A stretch of 10,027 bases of DNA from a bacterium (GTDB lineage: Bacteria > Krumholzibacteriota > Krumholzibacteria > LZORAL124-64-63), in the NCBI GenBank assembly GCA_021767885.1, contig JAASSM010000025.1, forward strand, positions 1 through 10,027, in the 5' to 3' direction. Positions 6,553 to 10,027 of the stretch are shown in pieces. Under the pieces are notes generated by a model that saw only the letters and a program-made list of their open reading frames with translations, ran no database searches and had not been told where the DNA came from. Position 1 is the stretch's first letter; each line of letters starts with the position of its first letter. A program made the translations under genes and the position numbers.

Positions 6553-7776
6553 ATGGATCGCCACACCCTCCCTTCGGCACTCGTGCTCCTGGCCACCGTG
6601 ATCTCGACCACCACCCTGGCCGCCCCGGCGGCCGTGGCCCTCGGCGCGTCCGGAGATCCGCCGGCTGCGGTGACGCTCGCACCGCTCTTCAGCCGTGGTG
6701 GGGACGAGGATCCCGACGTCATGTTCGGCATCCCCTGCGGCGTGGCCCAGGATGCCGATGGCCACGTCTACGTGCTGGACAACCAGCTCAGCGAGATCGT
6801 GATGCTCTCGCCCGGCGGGGAGTTCCTGCGCACGCTCGGGCGCGAGGGCCAGGGCCCCGGCGAATTCCAGCGCCCCAACGGTCTGGTGGTCCTGCCGGAC
6901 GGGTCGGTGGCGGCCGGCAACATGGTGCAGGCCCGTTTCCAGATGCTCTCCCGCGACGGCGTCCCCCGGGGATCCTTCGCCCTCGGCGCCGACGGCCCGC
7001 AGGAGGGCATCGTGGTGCTCTACGGCGCCGCGTGCCGGGGCGGGACCCTGCTCGCCGCCACGGCCACCAGCGCCTTCGACGAGGCCACCGGCACCATCGA
7101 CCGGATCCAGAACCTGGACATCTACCATCCCGACGGCCGTCTGCGCGCCAGCCTGTGCGAGGCCGCGTTCACCATGGACTTCACCGGCAAGGGCGAGATC
7201 CGCGAGGACGACCTCCTGCGCTCCTTCCTCCTCGCGCATGCCATCGGACCGGACGGACGGGTCTACGTGCCCCGCAGCCGGGACGAGTACGCCATCGACG
7301 TCTACGGCCCCGACGGCGTCCTCGAGCGCACCGTCGGCCGGCCGGATTACCAGGCGCCGCCGCGCACCCCGCGCGAGCGCGACCGCCTGCTCGCGCTGGC
7401 CGATTCCTGGAATCGCAACTCGGGTCTCGATCTGCCCCTGCGCTTCGCCGGCTCCGAGATGGCCGTCCAGAGCCTGTTCGTGGACGACCAGGGACACCTC
7501 TTCGTCCGCCACGCCGCCAGCGGCCGCGACCTCGCCGACGGCGTGTTCCTGCGCCTGGACGAGTTCGCCCCCGATGGCCGCTACCTCGGCGAGGTGCCGG
7601 TGCGGGCGGCCGCCGACCCCATGATGGACACCCTGGACTGGCTCGGCGACGGACGGGTGGCCATCATGCGCGGTGGCGTGCTCACCGGCCTGGAGCGCTG
7701 GCGCGATGCGGCGGTCTACTGGGAAGGCGAGGACGAGGTGATCCCCGAGATCGTGGTCTGCGCCTGGCAGCGGTGA
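6553..7776 (+). CDS. Exported 6-bladed beta-propeller (NHL-like) protein
   Basis: The 407-residue protein starts with a hydrophobic stretch (7-30) rich in Leu, Val, Thr and Ala that reads as a signal peptide, so it is probably exported. The body shows propeller-blade repeats of the NHL/6-bladed type: GVAQDADGHVYVLDNQLSEIVMLSPGGEFLRTLGREGQGPGEF (63-105), GLVVLPDGSVAAGN (110-123), AIGPDGRVYVPRSRDEYAIDVYGPDGVLERTVGRP (230-264), SLFVDDQGHLFVRH (307-320) and LDEFAPDGRYLGEVPV (335-350). The 'GR-x-G-x-GPGEF' loop after a 'D-x-x-G-x-x-YVLD' strand pair is the hallmark of this family. No catalytic residues can be named; such proteins mostly bind ligands or proteins. GAGAGGA at 6539-6545 lies 7 nt before the ATG. 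The gene stands alone, divergent from the thiol operon, and is followed immediately by the hairpin cluster at 7777-7866. Confidence 0.85.
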   Translation: MDRHTLPSALVLLATVISTTTLAAPAAVALGASGDPPAAVTLAPLFSRGGDEDPDVMFGIPCGVAQDADGHVYVLDNQLSEIVMLSPGGEFLRTLGREGQGPGEFQRPNGLVVLPDGSVAAGNMVQARFQMLSRDGVPRGSFALGADGPQEGIVVLYGAACRGGTLLAATATSAFDEATGTIDRIQNLDIYHPDGRLRASLCEAAFTMDFTGKGEIREDDLLRSFLLAHAIGPDGRVYVPRSRDEYAIDVYGPDGVLERTVGRPDYQAPPRTPRERDRLLALADSWNRNSGLDLPLRFAGSEMAVQSLFVDDQGHLFVRHAASGRDLADGVFLRLDEFAPDGRYLGEVPVRAAADPMMDTLDWLGDGRVAIMRGGVLTGLERWRDAAVYWEGEDEVIPEIVVCAWQR

Positions 7777-7866
7777 TGCCCCGCCTGGGGCACCGGGCCC
7801 CGGAGCGGGCGTCGCCGCTCCGGGGCCCGGCCCGGCGCCGCCGGGACCGCGAACCCGGTGGCCGGG
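7777..7866 (+). terminator. Cluster of four adjacent perfect hairpins after the propeller gene
   Basis: Directly after the TGA at 7774-7776 come three abutting perfect hairpins. The first is TGCCCC/GGGGCA (7777-7792, 4-nt loop). The second has a 16-bp stem (7793-7808 with 7815-7830, loop GCGTCG). The third is CCCGGC/GCCGGG (7831-7845, 3-nt loop). A fourth small one, CCCGG/CCGGG, is at 7854-7866. There is no T-run. The long central stem makes transcription termination or 3'-end protection of the propeller mRNA likely, but the absence of a U-tract leaves the mechanism open. Confidence 0.5.
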
Positions 7867-7870
7867 AACC

Positions 7871-7903
7871 TGGAAACAAACCATACTGTTGGAGTCAACA
7901 ATC
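7871..7903 (+). promoter_or_regulatory. AT-rich island with small palindrome upstream of the M50 protease
   Basis: The stretch 7871-7903 is far richer in A+T than the surrounding DNA. It includes CATACT (7882-7887, 4 of 6 to TATAAT) and the palindrome TGTTG-GAGT-CAACA (7887-7900). No good -35 box is seen 16-18 bp upstream. This is the most promoter-like part of the 190-bp gap 7777-7966, and the protease start is 64 bp downstream. The remaining 7904-7966 holds only the leader, with GAGAGGGG (7953-7960) as the probable ribosome-binding site. Confidence 0.3.
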
Positions 7904-7966
7904 AGGTCGCCGCTCCCCGATCCGGGGCGCGGCGTCGGTGAACCGGCCACGTGAGAGGGGAACGCC

Positions 7967-9046
7967 ATGCGCTGGTCGCTGAGACTGGGCGGCTACCGCG
8001 GCATCGAGGTCTTCATCCATCTGACCTTCCTGATCCTGCTGGGATTCCTGGGGGTCAATGCCTGGCTGGCCAGCGGTTCCGTCGCCGCGGCGCTCTCGGG
8101 CCTGGGCTTCATCCTGCTGGTCTTCGCCTGCGTGCTGCTGCACGAGTTCGGCCACGCCCTGACCGCCGCCCGCTTCGGCATCCGCACGCGGGACATCGTG
8201 CTGTACCCCATCGGCGGGGTGGCCCGACTGGAGCGCATGCCGGAGGATCCCCGGCAGGAGCTCTGGGTGGCCCTGGCCGGCCCGGCGGTCAACGTGGTGA
8301 TCGCCGCCGTGCTGCTGGCGTGGCTCGTGATCTCCGATGCCCTGGTGCCGGTGGACCAGCTGGGCTGGGCCCGTGGCCCGTTCATCGAGCGCCTCATGCT
8401 GGTCAACGTCTTCCTCGTGGGCTTCAACCTGATCCCCGCCTTCCCCATGGATGGCGGGCGCGTGCTGCGCGCGGTCATGGCCATGCGCATGGACTACACC
8501 CGCGCCACGCAGGTGGCCGCCGGCATCGGCCAGGCGCTGGCCCTGGTCTTCGGCCTGGTGGGTCTGCTCTGGAACCCGTTCCTGCTGTTCATCGCCTTCT
8601 TCGTGTGGATCGGCGCGGCGCAGGAGTCGAGCCTGGTGATGATGAAGAGCTCCCTCGGCGGCATCCCGCTGCAGCGCGTGATGATGCGCGACTTCGAGAC
8701 CCTCGCCGCGGACGACCAGCTCCTGCGGGCGGTGCAGGTCACCCTGGGCAGCAGCCAGCGGGACTTCCCCGTGCTGGAGGACGGGCGGCTGGTCGGCGTC
8801 CTGCGCCAGGACGACATGATCCGCGGCCTGCACGAGACCGGCCCGGGCGCCCGGGTGCGCGACGCCATGCAGACCGACATCCGCACCGCCCATCCCGGGG
8901 AGATGGTCGAGACGGTCTTCCAGCGGCTGGGCGAGTGCAACTGCCGGACGCTGCCGGTGACCGACGTGCACGATCACGTGGTGGGACTGGTCACCATGGA
9001 GCACCTCGGGGAGTTCCTGCGCATTCAGGCCGCGCTGCGCCGCTGA
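7967..9046 (+). CDS. Site-2 protease family (M50) membrane metalloprotease with two CBS domains
   Basis: The 359-residue integral membrane zinc protease cleaves substrates within or next to the membrane. Hydrophobic segments run at about 15-33, 41-58, 102-123, 142-160 and 187-217. The zinc motif HEFGH is at 59-63 (His59, Glu60, His63). The third ligand lies in NLIPAFPMDGGRVLRA, with Asn154 and Asp162, so the active site is complete. The conserved PIGGVARLERMPEDP segment (81-95) and AGPAVNV (104-110) are typical of the SpoIVFB/Rip3-like branch. The C-terminal half has two CBS motifs, about 235-290 (with DFPVLEDGRLVGVL) and 297-355 (with TLPVTDVHDHVVGLVT), which in this family bind nucleotides and adjust activity. 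Length is normal. The gene reads plus and ends 22 bp inside the convergent DUF368 gene. The substrate is not evident; no anti-sigma factor is nearby. Confidence 0.92.
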   Translation: MRWSLRLGGYRGIEVFIHLTFLILLGFLGVNAWLASGSVAAALSGLGFILLVFACVLLHEFGHALTAARFGIRTRDIVLYPIGGVARLERMPEDPRQELWVALAGPAVNVVIAAVLLAWLVISDALVPVDQLGWARGPFIERLMLVNVFLVGFNLIPAFPMDGGRVLRAVMAMRMDYTRATQVAAGIGQALALVFGLVGLLWNPFLLFIAFFVWIGAAQESSLVMMKSSLGGIPLQRVMMRDFETLAADDQLLRAVQVTLGSSQRDFPVLEDGRLVGVLRQDDMIRGLHETGPGARVRDAMQTDIRTAHPGEMVETVFQRLGECNCRTLPVTDVHDHVVGLVTMEHLGEFLRIQAALRR

Positions 9047-9948
9047 CCGGGTCCGGTGCCCTTGGCCGGGGTGACCGTGCCCGAGCGCTCGAGCAGCCAG
9101 ACCGCCGCGCCGCCGGCGAGGATGAGCGCGAACTGGCCCCAGGTGGCCGGGAGGGCCAGGTCGGGCAGGCGCCACGCGTACTCGCTGACGTTCTCCAGAT
9201 CCGCGCCGGTCAGCTTCCAGGGCCAGATGATCAGCAGGGAGCCCAGGATGAAGCCGGTCAGGAGGGCGATGGTCAGATCCCGGTGGCGCCGGAAGAGCCA
9301 GGAGATCAGCCGCGCGAAGCTCACCAGGCCCAGTCCGGCGCCCAGTGCCACCCAGAGCAGCACCATCAGGCGGGCCTCGCCGATGGCGTCGAGCACCAGC
9401 TTGTAGTTCCCGAGCAGCAGCATCACGTAGGAGCCCGAGAGGCCGGGCAGGATCATGCTCACCACCGCGGCCACGCCGCAGAGCACCAGGTAGACGGGGT
9501 GGGGGTTGGGCGCGGCCGGTGGCAACAGGGCGATGCCCACGGCGATGACCAGCCCCGTCAGGAACGACCCCACCACCGCGGCGCGCCAGTGCTGGACCGT
9601 GATGCCCACGAACCAGACCGATCCCAGGATGAGCCCGAAGAAGAACGCCCACGTCTCCACCGGATGGCGCTCCAGCGACCAGCTCAGCGCCCGCGCCAGG
9701 CTCACCAGGCTGACGGCCACGCCGGCCCCGAGCGCCACCAGGAAGCGCAGGTCCACGCGGGTGGCCAGGTCGCGCCAGAGCCCGCGGCGCGCCATGCGCA
9801 CCGCCACCAGGTCGAAGCCTCGCAGGGCGTCGATGAGGCGCTGGTAGATGCCGGCCACGAGCGCCACGGTGCCGCCGGAGACGCCGGGGATCACGTTGGC
9901 CGCCCCCATGGCCAGGCCCTTGATGAAGTGGATGAGGTCGGTGCGCAT
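9025..9948 (-). CDS. popT: DUF368/PopT family polyprenyl-phosphate translocase
   Basis: The 307-residue polytopic membrane protein belongs to the DUF368 family, reported to return undecaprenyl phosphate, the lipid carrier of cell-wall and surface-polysaccharide synthesis, from the outer to the inner leaflet of the cytoplasmic membrane. The N-terminus IHFIKGLAMGAANVIPGVSGGT (6-27) is characteristic. A second copy of the same motif, ILPGLSGSYVM (166-176), begins the second half, and each half then has a G-x-ILGS helix (FFFGLILGS 102-110; LLTGFILGS 229-237), giving an internal duplication. Hydrophobic helices fill the rest; the last 20 residues are a charged tail. ATG 9948 fits the conserved family start, but only a weak purine stretch lies upstream, so translation signals are poor. 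Its stop lies within the last codons of the M50 protease, converging with a 22-bp overlap. Confidence 0.9.
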   Translation of the reverse strand: MRTDLIHFIKGLAMGAANVIPGVSGGTVALVAGIYQRLIDALRGFDLVAVRMARRGLWRDLATRVDLRFLVALGAGVAVSLVSLARALSWSLERHPVETWAFFFGLILGSVWFVGITVQHWRAAVVGSFLTGLVIAVGIALLPPAAPNPHPVYLVLCGVAAVVSMILPGLSGSYVMLLLGNYKLVLDAIGEARLMVLLWVALGAGLGLVSFARLISWLFRRHRDLTIALLTGFILGSLLIIWPWKLTGADLENVSEYAWRLPDLALPATWGQFALILAGGAAVWLLERSGTVTPAKGTGPGQRRSAA

Positions 9949-10014
9949 GGAGCCGTCCCGGGCTGAGGGTGCTGGCCGCCGGGTTCCGGACGCCGGCGGA
10001 CGGGCGCGGAGCAG

Positions 10015-10020
10015 AGAATA
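10015..10020 (-). promoter_or_regulatory. Candidate -10 box of the DUF368 gene
   Basis: Minus-strand TATTCT, within GTTATTCT, lies about 66 nt upstream of ATG 9948, near the right window edge. Any -35 box would be outside the window. The same 8-mer precedes the DsbD-like gene. The 79-bp stretch 9949-10027 otherwise holds only a GC-rich leader. Confidence 0.25.
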
Positions 10021-10027
10021 ACCCCAC

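Noticed and set aside
7951..9966. Plus-strand open frame of 671 codons spanning the protease and the DUF368 region
   Set aside because: It is a different frame from the recognisable HEFGH/CBS protein and encodes Arg/Gly/Pro-rich sequence, so it is a shadow.
7895..10027. Minus-strand open frame of 710 codons across the M50 protease and DUF368 region
   Set aside because: It runs antisense to the protease and in the wrong frame of the DUF368 gene, and its composition is Arg/Ala/Gln/His-rich without motifs.

Overview
This is about 10 kb of very GC-rich bacterial chromosome (third codon positions are almost all G or C). It carries eight genes: one partial at the left edge and seven complete. Nothing in it looks like a phage, plasmid or insertion sequence. 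Signal peptides, periplasmic thiol proteins and an undecaprenyl-phosphate carrier family member point to a bacterium with an exported proteome. A Gram-negative lineage near Krumholzibacteriota, Eisenbacteria, Gemmatimonadota or a related candidate phylum would fit the 6-bladed beta-propeller protein and the GC content, but this placement is inference only.

Layout, left to right. (1) Positions 1-239, plus: C-terminal end of an S41/tricorn-type peptidase. (2) 395-2869, plus: cyclic-di-GMP protein with three PAS domains, GGDEF and EAL, with a good Shine-Dalgarno and followed by an intrinsic terminator. (3) 2995-4539 and 4558-4893, plus: a two-gene operon for a biotin-dependent acyl-CoA carboxylase or decarboxylase (carboxyltransferase plus biotin carrier). 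(4) Minus strand, read from 6385 down to 4903: a stand-alone DsbD N-terminal-like domain protein followed by a secreted redoxin, probably one periplasmic thiol operon. (5) 6553-7776, plus: an exported 6-bladed beta-propeller protein, followed by a run of abutting perfect hairpins. (6) 7967-9046, plus: a site-2 (M50) membrane protease with two CBS domains. It converges on and overlaps by 22 bp (7) 9025-9948, minus: a DUF368/PopT polyprenyl-phosphate translocase.

Most of this is recognisable housekeeping or accessory function and I see no clear new multi-gene system. The observations most worth a second look are the hairpin cluster after the propeller gene, the split DsbD-like pair (DsbD-alpha domain plus monothiol-type redoxin with no membrane partner in view), the carboxyltransferase and carrier pair without a biotin carboxylase, and several strong inverted repeats in intergenic regions, including one whose loop contains a candidate -35 box.
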